DNA of 64,000 nt from Vanilla planifolia (GCA_023846275.1 JAIUJO010000610.1:7501-71500), one strand, 5' to 3'; positions 37,503 through 52,372 are shown, counted from the stretch's first letter. The notes: generated from the letters alone by a model not told the origin. Numbers and translations: made by a program.

Positions 37503-40500
37503 TACTATGCTCTGCTTTTGTCTACTCTGCTCTTTTTCTCTCTACTCTACTAAATTATAGTCTAGCCTTTCATAGCCAAGCCATACTTAGCCTAGCCTAA
37601 CCTTCCTCTACTTTAGCCTACTATAGTCTACTCTACTCTAACCTATCTTAGCCTATCCTAGCCTAGCCTAACCTATCCAAGCCCTTCCCAACCAAACCTA
37701 ACCATACCCTACTCTACTTTACACTACTTTACTCTACACTACACTGCTCTACTCTGTCCTACTCTACCCTACCCTACTCTACTCTACTCTACTCTACTCT
37801 ACTCTACCTATTCTACTCTAACCTAGCCTAGCCTAACATAACTCAGCTCTACTCTACTCCACTCTACTCTGCTCTACACAAATCTATTCTACTCTAGCCT
37901 AGCATAGCCAAGCCTAACATAGATGTGCTCTACTTTGCTCTTCTCTACTCTACTCTACTCTACTCTTTTTTGCTCTACACTACTGTACCTTACTCTACTC
38001 TATTCCACTCTACTCTACTCTACTCTACTCTACTCTATTCTACTCTAGTCTAGCCTAACCAATCTTAACCTAACTTTGCATAACCTAGCTCTACTCTACT
38101 ATGCTCTACTCTATTACTCAACTCTAGCCTAGCCTAACCTAACCTAGCTATACTCTTAACTACTCTGCTCTAGCCTAGGCTAGACTAACCTAACCTAGCT
38201 TTGCTCTATTCTGCTCTATAATTCTTTACTCTATTTTACTCTACTTTGCTTTACTCTTCTCTACTCTACTCTACTCTACTCTGCTCTTCTCTGTTAATCT
38301 CTTCTTGAATATGCTCTTCTCCCCTCCACTTTGTTCTCCTCTCCTCTATTCTCCTTTACTTTCTACTCTACTCTACCCTATACTGCTCTACTCTGCTCTA
38401 CACAACTCTACTCAATAATACTCTAATATACTATACTATACTCTACTCTATACTACTCTACTCTACCCTAATCTATTGTACTCATCTCTACCCTATAATA
38501 ACCTAGCCTAGCTTGATGTAGCTCTACTCTACTATGCTCTACTTTACTTTGCTCTGCTTTACTTTATTCTACTATGCTCTGCTCTACTCTAGTCTACTTT
38601 GCTCTGCTAGGCTCTGGTCTACTCTACTCTAATCTACTTGATGCTACTTTACTCTACTCTAATCTACTCTACCCTACTCTACTCTACTCAAGCCAATCTT
38701 AGCTCAACCTAAATAAGCTCTACTCTACTCTAACCTAGCCTAGTCTAGCCTTGCCTAACTTTGCTCAATTATACTTTACTCTACACGACTCTATTATACT
38801 CTAACATAGCCTAACCTAGCTCAACAATGCAATGCTCCACTCAACTTTGCTTTGCTTTGCTCTACTTTTCTCTTCTTTGCTATGTTGTACTTTCCACTCT
38901 ACTCCATTCTGCTCTGCACTGCTCTACTCTGCTCTGCTCTGCTCTACTCTATTCTACTCTACTTTACTCGACTCAACTCTACTCTAATCTAGTATAATTT
39001 AGCCTAGCCTAACCTAGCCCAGCCTAGCCTTTCTTAGCATAGCCTATCCTAACTTAACCTAGCTTAGCTCTACTCTACTCTATTGTACATTACATTAGCC
39101 TAGCTTAGCCTAACAAAGGTCTACTATGCTCTACTTTGTTCTACTCCTTTTTGCTCTGCGTTACTCTATTCTACTCCACACTACTCTACTCTTCTTTGTT
39201 CTGCTCCATTCTATTTTGCTCTACTCTGCATTGCTATACTCTACATTAGTCTACTCTAGCTTAGTTTAGCTTAGCTTACCCCAGTAACGTTTCTTTACTC
39301 TACTCTACTCTAACCTAGCCTAACCTAGACTAGCCAAGCCTAACCTAGCTCTACTCTTCTCTAATCTCTTCTACTCTACCTTGCTCTTCTCTGCTCTACT
39401 ATATTATGCTCTACTCTTTTCTTCTTTGCTTTGCTTTACCCTATTCAACTCTACTATAATTTGGCCTAGCCTAGCCCAACCTAGCTCTACTTTATTCTAA
39501 TATACTCTACTCTACTTTACTTTACTCTAGCTTAACCTAGCCTACCCTATCCTATCATAGCTTAGCCTAGCCTAGCTCTACTCTACTTTACTCTTCTCTA
39601 CTCTACTCTACTCTACTATACTCTACTCAACTCTACATTACTCTACTCTACTCTACTCCACTCTAACCTTGCCTACCCTTACCTAGCCTAGCCAAACCTA
39701 GCTCTACTCTACACTACTCTACCTTGTTTAACACTAGCCTAGCCTATTCTTTCCTAATATAGCTCTACTCCACACTACTTTAATTTGCTTTACTTTATTT
39801 TGCTCTACACTACTATTCCTAGCCTAGCTTAGCTTAAGTTAGCCCTACTCTACTCTGCTCTACTCTACTCTACTGTACTCTACTTTGCTCTGCTCTACTT
39901 GGCTTTACTTTGCTCTACCCTACTTTGCTCTGCTATACTCTGCTTTGCTCTCCTCTAGTCTACTCTATTCTACTCTATTCTACTCTACTCTAGCCTAGCT
40001 TAGCTTAATCAAGCTCTGCTCTACCCTACTCAAGCCTAGCTTACCCTATCCTAGCCTAGCCTTGCCTTGCTTAGCTTAACCTAGCTCTACTCTACTCTAC
40101 CCTACTCTTCTGTATACTAATCAAACCTATCTTAGCCTAGCCTAACCTAGCTCTACCCCACTATTCTCTACTCTAGCATAGCTTAGCCTTACCTAGCCTA
40201 GCCTTGCCCATCCTAGCCTAACCTAGCTTTTCTCGACTCTATTCTGCTCTGTTCTACTCTGCTCTGCACTACTATACTTTTCTCTTCTCATCTCTACTCT
40301 GCTCTACTCTACTTTGTTTTGTTATGCTCTACTCTACTAAGTTCTGCCCTGCTCTGCTCTCTCCTACTCTCCTCTACTCAACTCTACTATACTCGACTCT
40401 ATTTTTCTCTAACCTAGCCAAACCAAGCTATACTCTACTCTACTCAAAACTACTCAACTCTACTCTACTCTAGCCTAGCCTAACCTAGCAAATCCTTAAC

Positions 40501-41451
40501 TTACATAACCTAACCTAAACTAGCTCAACTCTACTCTACTATACTCTTCATTACTCTACCCTACTCTAGTCTAACCTAACCCAACATATCCTAACCTATC
40601 TTTACTCTACTCTATCCTATCTTAGCTTTAATTTACTCTTTTTTGCTCTACTCTATTCTGCTCTTCTCATCTCTTCTCTATTATGCTCTGCTCTACTCTG
40701 CATTACTCTATTCTACTCTACTTTGCACTGCTTTATTATGTTATGCTCTTCTCCACTCTACTCTACTCTATTTTATTCTATTGTACCATACTCTACCCTA
40801 GCCTATGCTAACCTAGCTCTACTATACTTTAGTTTACTCTAGCATAGCTAGCTTAGGCTAAACAAGCTCTACTCTACTCTACTCTAATCTACTCTACCCT
40901 CCTCTACTTTACTATACTCTATTATACACTACAAAGACCTAGCCTAGCCTAACTTAACCTAGCTCTATCTTACCCTACTTTATTCTTCTTTACTCAACAC
41001 TACTTTACTCTAGCCTTGCCTAGCTTTGCCTAACCTTGCTCTACTCTACTCTACTCTTCTCTACTTTGCTCTACTATACTATACTTTTCTTTTCTCTACT
41101 ACATTCTTCTCTTCTCTACTCAAATCTACTCTGCATTGCTCTACTCTCCTCTCCTCTCTTCTTCTATGCTCTACGCTACTCTGCTCTTCTCTACCCTACT
41201 CTACTTTACTCTGGTCTCCTCTACTCTACTCTACTTAACTCTACCTACTCTACTCTACTCTAATCTTCTCTACTCTTAAAATGCCTAGCTGAGCCTAGCC
41301 TAGCTTAACCTAACTCTATAATATTTTACTCTATTCTACTCTACTCTATTCAACTATAAACTAATCTACTAAACTCTACTCTACTTTGCTCCACTCTACT
41401 CTTTGCTATTGGCTCTACTCTTCTCTACTCCACTCTATATGGCTCTCCTCT

Positions 41452-41501
41452 CCTCTCTTATCCTTTCCTCTCTTATCTTGTCCTCTCTTCTCCTCTCCTC
41501 T
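41452..41501. repeat. Local CTCTC-type homopyrimidine patch
   Basis: Here the usual CTCTA pentamer is replaced for about 50 bp by CTCTC, CTTTC and TTATC-like forms, giving an almost pure pyrimidine tract. Similar shorter patches lie near 6890-6955, 9545-9577, 38318-38350 and 44040-44090. They look like local spread of a single A-to-C variant of the pentamer. Confidence 0.7.
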
Positions 41502-41545
41502 ACTCTACACTAATCTACTCTACTCTATTCCACTCCACCCTACTC

Positions 41546-41595
41546 TACTCTAGTCTAATCTAATCTACTCTACTCTAGTCTAATCTAATCTACTC
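41546..41595. repeat. 25-bp microduplication
   Basis: TACTCTAGTCTAATCTAATC occurs at 41546 and 41571. The 25-bp period equals five pentamers. Confidence 0.85.
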
Positions 41596-44500
41596 TGCTA
41601 TACTTTATTCTACTCTACTGTACTCTACTCTACTTTACACAAATCTACTCTACTATACTCCACTCTATCCTGGCTTACCCTAGCCCAACCTTTCCTAGCT
41701 TTGCCCAACTCTACTCTACTTTGCTCTGTATTACTCTACCTTATTTTGCTATGTTTTTCTCTGCTCTATTGTGCTCTTCTTCTCTGCTCTACTCTACTCT
41801 AATCCCTTTTGCTCTCCTCTACTCTACTCCACTCTACTTTACTCTACTTTGCTACACTCTAAACTACTCTACCCTACTTTACTCTACTCTACTTTAGCAT
41901 AGCCAAGCTGAGCATAACTAACCAAGCTCTACTCTACTATGCTCTACTCTACTCTACCCTACTCTATTATAACCTAGCTTAACCTAACTTAGCTTACCCA
42001 AGCCTATCTTATCTAGCCTAACCTAGCCTAATCTCCCTCTACTCTACTCTACCCTACTCTAGCGTTGCTTTGCATCGCCTAGCCCTGCTTAGCCTAGCCT
42101 AGCCTATGTTAGCTCTGCTTTGTTCTACTCTGCTCTATTATGCCCTACTCCACTAGGCTCTACTCTACTCTTGACTACTCTACTCTAATCAGATTTTCTC
42201 TGCTATTCTCTCCTTTATACTCTAGCTTATTTTAGCCTCGCCACATCTAACCTAGCACTACTCCACTCTACTATACTCTAGCCAAGCTTAAACTAGCTTA
42301 ACTTAGCCTAGCCTTTGTTAGCTCTACTCTATTCAACTCTACTCAACTCAACTCTTCTTTACTCTGTTATACTCTACTTTACTTTAACCAAGCCTAGCCT
42401 AACCTGACCTAGCTTAACTTAGCTCTGCTCTGCTTTACTTTGCTCTACTCTACTCTACTCAGTTCATCTCTACTCTACTGTACTCTACACTTCTCTACTC
42501 TACTCTACTTTACTCTACTTTAACCTAGTCAGGCTTAGCCTAGCCTATCCTAGCTCTATTCTACATAACTATGCTCTACATTACTCTACTCTACTCTTGC
42601 TTATCTTAGCCTAACCTAGCTTAGACTAACTTAGCTCTACTCTACTCTACTCTACTCTTCTCTTCTCTACTCTACTCTACTCTACTTTTCTATTCTCTAC
42701 TCTATTCTACTCTACTTTGCTCTGCTCTATCCTGCACTGCTCTACTCTGCTCTATTTTTCTCCACTTAGTTTTGCACTACTCAGCTACATGTTACTCTAC
42801 TCTACTCCTATTAATTCTACTTTACCCTACTCCACTCTACTCTAGCCTTGCCTAGCCTAACATAAACAAACCTTAGCCTAATTTAGCTCTACTCAATTCT
42901 ACTAACCTCTACCCAACTCTACTACCCTACACTAGCCTAGCTTCACGTAACCTAACACATCTCTACTCTACTTTACTCTATTCTACTCTATTCTAACCTT
43001 TTCTAACCTAACCTAACCTAACTTAGCTCTACTATACTCTACTATATCCTAGCCAAGCCTAAGTTAACTTAGCTCTACTCTAATTTGCTCTATTCTGCTC
43101 TACTTTGCTCTGTTATGATCTACTCTACTCTATTATACTATACTATACTCTACTCTGCTCTATTCTACTCTAATCTACTGTACTCTATTCTAACAAAGCC
43201 TAGCATACCCTAACCTAGCTCTAATCTACTCTACTCTATTATAGCCATTCCTAGTCAAGCCCTACCCTACTCTGTTTTCTCTTCTATGCCCTTTTTTGCT
43301 CTCCTCTACTCTATTATGCTTTACTCTTCTCTACTCTCCTTTGATCTTTTATGCTCCACTCTATTCTATCCTTCTTTGCTCTACTCTACTCATCTCAGTT
43401 ATGCTTTGCACAAACTTACATAGCTTAGCTTAGCATAACAAAGCTCAACTATACTCAATTCTACTATGCTCTACTTTTCTCTACTCTGCTTTGCTCTACT
43501 CCACTCTACTCTGCTCTGCTCTACTCTACTCTACTCGAGCCTAGTATAGCCTTGCTTAGCTTAACATAATAATGCTCTACTCTACTCTAATTTACTCGTC
43601 TCTATTCTACTCTACCATACTTTACTCTAGCCAAGCTTAGCTTAACCTAGCTTAGACAAGCCTACCCTATCCTAGCTCCACTCAGCTTTGCTTCACTCTA
43701 CTTTACAATGCTCTGCTCTATTTTGCTCTACCCAGTTCTACTCTATCCTAGCCTAACCTAACCTAGTTTTACTCTACTCTACCCTAATCTTCTCTAGCTT
43801 AACCAAACCTAGCCTTGTCTTGCCTAGCCTAACATAGCCAAGTCTAACCTAGGCCTACTCTGCTCTACCTTACTCTATTATCTTATACTTTACTATGCTC
43901 TACTCTACTCTCATCCACTCTGCTCTACTCCTCTCTACTGTGCTTTGCTCTACTCTACTCTACTTTATTCTTCTTTGTTCTGCTCTATTCTATTCTGCTC
44001 TACTCTATTCTATTTTACTCTACTCTACTCTACTTTACTCTCTTCTTCTCTCCTCTACTCTCCTCTCCTCTTTTCTTCTCTCCTCTACTCTATTATACTC
44101 TACTCTACTCTGCTCAACTCCACTCTACTCTACCTTAATCTATTCAATTCTATTATATTCTACTCAACTTTATTATACTCTACTCTACTCTAACCTAGCC
44201 TAGCCTAGCCTAGCCATGCTTAGTCTAATTCTACTCTACTCTATTGTACTCTACTCTACTCTACTCTACTCTAGCCTAGCCTAGCCTCACATAGGTTAAC
44301 CTAACTCTACTCTACTCTACACTACTCTACACTACTCTACTAACCTAGCCTACCTTAGCTTAGCCTTACTTAATCTAGCTTAACCTTGCTCTACTCTATT
44401 CTACTCTATAATACTATACTCTACTATACTCTACTCTACTCTACTCTACTTTACTCTACTCTATTCTACTCTAACCTAGCCAAGCTTAGCCTAACCTTGC

Positions 44501-46949
44501 TCTACTCTACTCTACTATACTCTACTCTGCATTACTCTACTTTACTATGCTATACTCTGCTCTGCTCTACTCTACTCCATTCTATTCTTCTCTACTCTTG
44601 TATAGCCTAGCCTAATTATGCTCTTCTTTACTCTACTCAACTCTACTCTACCCTAGCCTAGCTTAGCTTAGCGAAACTTAGCTCTACTCTACTCTACACT
44701 ACTTTACTCTAACCTAGCCTGACCTCACATAACGTAACCTTTTTTTACCTTTCTCTACTCTACTCTAGCCTAACCCAGCCTAGCATAGCCTAGTCTATCC
44801 TAACCTAAACTACCTTTTCTTTGCTTTTGTCTTATCTTATCTGGTTTGCTCTACTTTTCTCTACTCTGTTCTAATCTATAATGCTCTATTCTACTCTACT
44901 ATGCTCTGCTCTTCTCTTCTCCGCTCAGCTCTGGTCTTCTTTGCTCAGCTCTCCTCTACTCTCCTTAGCTTATCTCTCCTCTGCTGTATTTTACTCTGAC
45001 CTAGTCGAGCCGAGTCTCGCCTAACCTTGCTTTACTCTACCCTACTCTACTTTACTCTACCATACCCTACTCTATTCTACTCTACTCTACTCTACTTAGC
45101 TCTACTCCACTCTGCTTTACTCAATTTTACTCTACTCTATTCTACATAGCTTAGCCTAACCAAGCTTTACTCTACTTTACTCAGTACTACTCTGTTATAT
45201 TCTACTCTACTTTGCTCCACCCTACTTTACCCTTGCCAAGCCTAGCCTAGCCTAACCTAGCATTGATCTACTCTAGTCTACTCTAATCTATTCTACTATA
45301 CTCTGCTCTACTCTAGCCTAGCTTGGCCCACCATAGCCTCACCTAGGCTAACTTAGCCCAACCTAACTTAGCTCTACTCTAGTCTACTCAACTCTACTCT
45401 ACTCTTGTCTTCTCTACTCTACTATACTTTGTTCTACTCTATTCTGCTCTACTCTACTCTAATCTAGCTAAGCCTGGCCTAGCCAAACATGCCTTAACTC
45501 TACTCTACACTATAATACTCCACTCTACACTACCATAGCCTAACCTCTCTAAACCTAACTTAACCTAGCTCAGCTCTACATTTTCTTAATCTACTTTGCT
45601 CTTTTCTTCTATTCTCTACTCTGCCTCCTCTACTCTGCTCTGCTCTACTCTATTTTGCTCTGCTCTATACTACTCTGCTTTACTCTACTCTTCTTTACTC
45701 TACTCTGCTCTTCACTTCTTTTCTTTACTCTACAATACTTCACTCAACTCTGCTCTACTCTACTTTGCTATACTTTACTATTCTCTACTCTACTCTACTT
45801 TGCTCTTCTAAACTCTACTCTACTCTACTCTACTCTACTCCACTCTATTCTAACATAGCCTAGCTTAGCCTAACCTAACTTATCCTAACCAAGCTCTAGT
45901 CTACTCTACTCTACTATACTCTTCTCTACTCTAATGCTCTACTCTAGCCTTGCCTAGCCTAACATAACTGGCCTAGCCTTTCATATCCTAGCCTTGCCTA
46001 ACATAGCTCTATTTTATTCAACTCTAGCCAAGCCTTGTATTACCTAGCCTAGCCAAACCTTGCTCTGCTTTTTTCCACTCTGCTCAGCTCCACTCTACTT
46101 TACTTTACTCTACTACACTTTACTCTACTCTACAATACTCTGCTCTACCCATGCATTGTTTAGCCTAACCTAGTCTAACCGAGCTCTACTTTACTCTATT
46201 TTACTCTACTCTACTCTCCTCTACTCTACTCTAGTCTAGCCTTGCTTAATATAGTGCTACTCTGCTCTCCTCTACTTTGCTTTACCATACTTTGCTCTAC
46301 TCTGCTTTGCTCTGCTCAACTCTACTCTACTATACTTCACTCCACTCTAGCCTAGCTTAACACAACCTAGCTTTACTCTACTCTACTCTACTCCACTTTA
46401 CCCGACTCTAGCATAGCCTAACCTAGCCTAGCCAAACCTAGCTCTACTCTACTATACCCTACTCTTCTCTGCTTTACTCTACTCTACTCTGCTTTGTTAA
46501 ACTCTCCTCTACTCTACACTACTTTACATTAGCAAGCCTAGCTTAGTATAGGCTAACTAAACCTTGTTCTACTCTATTCTACCATACTCTACTCCTGCCT
46601 AACCTAACCTATCTTAGCCTAGCCTAGAGAAGCTTAACCTAGCTTTACTCTACTCTATTCTACTCTACTACACTCTGCTGTACTCTACTCTACTTTACTC
46701 CACTCTACTCTTTCTAACCTAGCTTAACCTCGACTAGCATAGCCTAATGTTGCACTACTCTACTCTACTTAGCTCTACTCTACTCTATTCTACAATGCTT
46801 TGCTCTACTCTACTCTATTGTTCTCTACTCTGCTCTATCATTCTTTGCTCAGCTTTGCTCTGCTCTACTCTAACTTACTCTACTCTAGCCTAGCCTAGCC
46901 TAGCTGAAATAAGCTTTACTATACTCTAACTGACTCTACAATAACCTAG

Positions 46950-47176
46950 CCTATCCTAACCTATGCTAGTAAAGCCTAACCTAACTCGGCTATACTCCAC
47001 TCTACTATACTCTACTCTAGCCTATCCTAACCTATACTATTAAAGCCTAACCTAACTCGGCTATACTCCACTCTACTATACTCTACTCTAGCCTATCCTA
47101 ACCTATGCTAGTAAAGCTTAGCCTAGCTTAGCCTAACCTAACTCTATTATACTCCACTCTACTATACTCTACTCTA
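46950..47176. repeat. 71-bp unit in three tandem copies
   Basis: CCTATCCTAACCTAT starts at 46950, 47021 and 47092. The first two copies are almost identical over 71 bp, sharing GTAAAGCC or TTAAAGCC, CTAACTCGGCTATACTCC and ACTCTACTATACTCTACTC. The third has the same start and end but about 14 extra bases of CCTAG-type pentamers in the middle. The unit length is 14 pentamers plus one base, matching one 6-bp seam per cycle. It is a clear recent triplication. Confidence 0.92.
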
Positions 47177-50100
47177 CTTTAACATAGCTTAGCCTAGAAT
47201 ATCCTAGCTCTACTCTACTCTACTCCACTCTACTATACTCTACTCTACTCTACTCTTTCCTAATTTAGCAAAGCCTACCCTAGCCTAGCCCACCCTACCT
47301 TAACCCAGCTCTACTCTAGTTTACTCCATACTACTCTATTCTACTCTACTCAATCTTAGCCTAACCTAGCCTAGCTTAGCCTAGGCTAACCTAGCTCAGT
47401 TCTACTTTATTCTTCTCTACTTTACTTTGCACTACTCTGCTCTATTTTGCTCTATTTTAACTTACTCTACTCTTCTACTCTACTCTACATTACACTACTC
47501 AGCTCTCATCTACTCTACTTTACTCCACTCTACTCTACTTTACTCTACTCTACTCTATTCTACTCTACTCTACTTATCTTTGATCTACTCTGTGCTACTT
47601 TTCTCCACTCTACTCTACTCTACTCTACCTTAGCATTGCCTATTCTAACCTAGCCTAGCTCTACTCTACCCTACTCTACTCTACTATTCTCTACTTGACT
47701 CAAGCCTAACCTTACCTAACCTAACCTTGCTCTACTCTATTCTATACTATAATGCTCTCCTCTATTATGCTCTTCTCTGCTTTACTATGCTCTACTCTGC
47801 TCTGCACTACTCTGATCTACTTTACTCTACTCTACTCTTCTCTACTATGTTCTACTCTGCTTTATTTTTGCAAAGCCTAGCCAAACCTAGCTTAGCTCTA
47901 CTCTTCTCTACTCTAGCTAGCCTAACCTAGCTTAGCATTACCTAGCCTAGCATATGCTAGCTCTACTCTACTCCATAATACTCTACTCTACTCTACTCTA
48001 CTATACTCTATTGAAACCAAGCCTAACCTTGTTTAACTTAGCCTAACCTAGCTCTACTCTACTCTGCTCTGCTCAACTCTACTCTGCTATGCTCTGCTTT
48101 ACTCTATTCTTCTCTACTTTGCTCTACACTACTCTACTCTTCTCTACTCTACTCTGCTCTACTCTACTCTAGCCTAGCCTAGCCTAGCTAAGCCATGCTT
48201 TGCCTAACCTAACCTTGCTCTACTCTACTCTACTCTGCTCTACTATACTCTACTCTACTCTACTCAACCCTAACCTAGCCTAGCTTAGCCTAACATAACC
48301 TTGCTCTACTCTACTTTACTCTACTCTAGCATAGCCTAACCTAACTCTACTCAACTCTGCTCTGTACTGCTCTACTCTACTCTGCTTTACTCTGATCAAC
48401 ACTACTCTACTCTAGCCTACACTTACCTAACCAAGTACTACACTACTTTACTCTATTATACTCTACTAAACTCTTCACAACTTTACTCTAGCTTAGCCTA
48501 GCCTACCCTTGCTCTACTCTACTCCACTATACTCTACCCTAAACTAGCTTATCCTAGCCTAACTTTGCTCTACTCTACTCTACTTTATTCTAACCTAGAA
48601 TAGCATAACCTAGCTTAGCATAGCTTAGCTTAGCCAAACCTAGCCTTATCTTGCTCTGCTCTTCTCTACTCTTATATACTCTTCTCTACACTGCTAAATT
48701 TTTCTTTGCTCTGATCTACTCTACTCTACTCTGCTCTACTCTGCTTGACTCTATTTTGCTCTATTATGCTCTACTTTGCTCTACTCTACTCTATTATCCT
48801 CTCATCTACTCTACTTTACTCTACACTAACCTAGCCTAGCCTAACTTAACTCTACTCTACTCTGCTCTAGCATAGTTTGGCTTAGCCTAGTCTAGCCTAG
48901 CTCACCTCTACTCTTCTCTCTCTACTCAGCTCTGTGTTCTCTACTCTGCTCTACTCTTCTCTGCTCTACTCCACTTTGCTCTGCTCTTATCCACTCTGTT
49001 TTACTCTACTCTGCTCTACTCTTCTCTACTCTGCTATGCTCTACTCTACTCTGCTCTACCCAACTCGAGCTAGCCTAGCTTTTCCTAGCCTAACCTAACC
49101 GTGCTCTACTCCACTCTTGTCTACTCCACTCGACTCTACTCTACTCTACATTACTATCGCTTAACCAAGCATAGCCTACCCCAACGTAGCTCTACTATAC
49201 TCTACTTTACTATACTCTACTCTACTCTAATTTACCCTAATATATTCTACTCTACTTTGCTCTACTCTATTCTACTCTACTCTATTTCATTCTACTCCAC
49301 TCTACTCTACTCTAACCTAGCATAGCCTTTCCTTGCCAGGCATAACTCAGCATAGCCTAGTTTTACAATGCTCTGCTCTTCTAGTCTCTACTTTGCTCTG
49401 CTATGCTCTGCTCTGCTCGATTCTACTCAACTGTACTCTACTCTTGTTTGGATATCTCTATTCTGTTCTACTCTACTTTATTATACCCCACCCTACTCTA
49501 CTCTCCTCAAATCTAGCCTACTCTAACCTTGAGTAGCCTAGCCTAGCCTAACCTACCTCAACTTTACTCTACTCTACTATACACTTCTAAACTCTACTCT
49601 ACTCTACTTTGCTCTGCTCTTTTCTATTCCACTAAATTCTACTCTACTCTACTCTACTCTACTTTAACCTAGCTTAGCCTTTCCTAGCTTAGCATAGCTT
49701 AGCCTAACCAAGTTCTACTATGCTATACTCTGCTCTGCTCTACTTTCCTACACTCTACTCTACTTTGCTTTTTCTACTCTACTCTACTGTACTTTACTCT
49801 TCTCTGCTCTACACTACTTTACTCAACTCTAGCCTGGCCTTGCAAAGACTAGCCTAGACTAATCGAGCTCTGCTCTACTCTACCCTTCTCTACTCTACTC
49901 TAATTTACTATTTTCTAGCCTAGCCTAACCTAACTTTACTCAACTCTACTCTACTTTATTCTAACTTAGCTAGCATGGCCAAGCCTATCCTAACTCTAAT
50001 ATGCTCTAATCTACTCTTGTCTAGCCTAACCTAGCTCTACTCTACTCTTCTCTACTCTATGCTACTCTTCTCTTCTCTGCTATGCATTTCTCTCTTCAAA

Positions 50101-51199
50101 TCTACTCTACTCTTCTATACTATACTCTTCTTTTCTCTGCTCTGCTCTATTTTACTCTACTTTACTCTACTTTGCTCTACTCTACTCTACTCTATTTTAC
50201 TCTACTCTACCATGCTTAACTCTAACCTAATTTACCATAGGCTAGCTTAACCTAGCCTAACCAAGCTCTACTCTACTCTATTCTATTTTACTTTACACTT
50301 CGCTACTCTTTTCTCACCTAGCCTAGCATAACCTAGCTCGACTCTACTCTACTTTGCTCTGCTCTTCTTTACTTTGTTCTACTCTGCACTACTCTACTTT
50401 CCTCTCTTCTACTCTACTCTACTATTCTCAAGATTACTCTTCTCCACTCTTCACTATTATACTCTTCTTTACTCAGCTCTACTCTACTCTACTCAACTCT
50501 AACCTAGTTTACCATAGCCTTGCCTAACCTAGACTAACCATGCTTTACTCTACTCTACTCTACTCTACTCTTGCCTAGCTAGCCTAACATAGCTTTACTA
50601 TGCTTTACTTTGCTCTGCTTTGCTCTACTCTACTCTATTTTTCTCTACTCTACTCTACATTACTCTACTCTATTATGCTCTTATTTACTATACTCTATTA
50701 TACTTTACTCTAGCCTAAGCTAGCTTAACCAAACCTATCTCTACTCTTCTCTACAATACTCAACTTTGGCCTAGCCCAACCATGCCTAGCTTAGCCTAGC
50801 TTAACCTAGCCTAGCCTAACCTTGCTTTGCTCAACTCTACTCTACTCTTCTCTGCTCTGCTCTACTCTACTCTACTTTACTCTACTCTACTCTACTTTAC
50901 TCTACTTTGCTCTACTCCACTCTAACTTAGCCTACCATAACTTAGCCTATCCTAACTCTACTGTACTATAATCTACTCTAGTCTAGCCTAACCTCACTCT
51001 ACTCTACTCTACTCGACTAGAACCTACACAATGCCTAGCCTAACTCAGCTTTGCTTTGCTCTACTCTACTCTTCTCTGCTCTACTCTGCTCTACTTTACC
51101 CTGCTCTACTCTACTCTTCTTGAATCTAATCTACTTTAGCCTAGCCTGGCCTAGCCTAGCATAACCTAACCTTGCTCTACTCTACTCTATCCTACCCTA

Positions 51200-51994
51200 C
51201 TCTAACATACTCTACTCTACTCTGTTGTACATTGCTCTACACTACTTTGCTTTGCTCTACTCTACTCTACTATGCTCTACTCTATCCTACTCTTTTTTAC
51301 TTTGTAATACCCTACTCCACTGTACTCTACTCTACTCTACTCTAACCTAGTTTAGCCTTACCTATCTTAGATTAGCCTAACCTTGCTCTACTCTACTCTA
51401 CCCTACTCTACTCTACTTTATCCTACTCTATATTACACTACTCTATTATAACCTAGCCTAGCCTAACTTAACTCATGTCTACTTTACTCTTCTCTACTCC
51501 ACTCTTATCAACTATATTCTTTTTTACTCTACTCTAACTTAGCAAAGCCTAAACTAGCCTAACCTTGCTATACTCTATTATACTCTACTCTACTCAACTC
51601 TAGTGTACTCTACTCTAGCTAAGCCTAGCCTAACTTAGGTTAGCCTAACCTAGCTCTACTCTACTCTGCTCTGCTCTACTCTACTCTTCTCTGCTCTACT
51701 ATGCTCTTCTTTACTCTACCTTATTCTAGCATAGTTCAGCCTACCATAGGCAAGCCTAACATAGCCGTACTCCACTCTGCTTTAGTCTACTTTACTCTAC
51801 TCTACTCGTGCCTAGCCTAGCCTGTCCTAAACGTGCTCTGCACTTCTTTACTCAGCTCTACTCTACTCTACTCCAATCTACACTACTCTACACTAACTTT
51901 GTCTAGCCCAACATAGCCTAACATAACTCTATTCTACTCTACTCTACTATACTCTAATCTACTATACTCTAGCTTAGTTGAACCAAGTGTTACT
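51200..51994. repeat. ~1.2-kb higher-order repeat, copy A (right part, ends at the LTR)
   Basis: Landmarks shared with copies B and C, in order: TTTGTAATACCCTACTC (51301), TTAACTCATGTCTAC (51468), TTCTTTTTTACTCTAC, AACTTAGCA, and GTTGAACCAAG (51977). After removing the inserted LTR and one target duplication (2,849 bp), the A-to-B spacing of these marks is 1,218, 1,209 and 1,191 bp. The left limit is unclear because similarity fades before about 51200. Confidence 0.8.
51990..51994. repeat. Left target-site duplication (TTACT) of the LTR
   Basis: TTACT stands immediately before TGTTATACCC and is repeated exactly after the terminal CA at 54839-54843. A 5-bp duplication is the norm for LTR-retrotransposon integrase. 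Confidence 0.9.
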
Positions 51995-52372
51995 TGTTAT
52001 ACCCAGTAAAAAAAAATTTTATATTAATCTTTAATAAATTAATTTTTGGCTTGGATGATTTCAGATCGACAGTAGGATGAGCCAGGAGCTCAATTAGAGG
52101 CTATTGGAATTTCTGAAATTTCTGGGGATTTTTCGGAGCACCGAGGTAATTTTTAAGTAATTTTCCCTATTTATTTGGATTTATTGGATTTTTGGAAATT
52201 CGAAAATCAATTATGATCGGTTATTTTAAAACCAGAAATTTATTTTTATCGCGCGTGAACCGGACCGGAACGGTTCAGCGGAGGCGGAGGCGGTTTCGCC
52301 GAGTTAGTTTGCGCGTGCGTTCTGATAAGCGGATCGGACGGTCGTGATCGACGGTTGGGATTGAACCGGCTG

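Larger units (their letters stand above)
37503..51994. repeat. Two-state pentanucleotide satellite, block 2
   Basis: Same satellite as 4898-36900: TACTC-type runs alternating with TAGCC/TAACC runs and the TAGCTC seam, with pyrimidine-rich + strand. It begins directly after the GAA island and runs up to the LTR insertion, the last five bases (TTACT) being the left copy of the target-site duplication. Apart from the sub-repeats listed separately I see nothing else in it; open frames of 60-100 residues are repeat translations. Confidence 0.95.

Noticed and set aside
36895-37505. GATGAA at both edges of the GAA island as a target-site duplication
   Set aside because: GATGAA is frequent within GAA satellites, so its presence at both ends has little weight.
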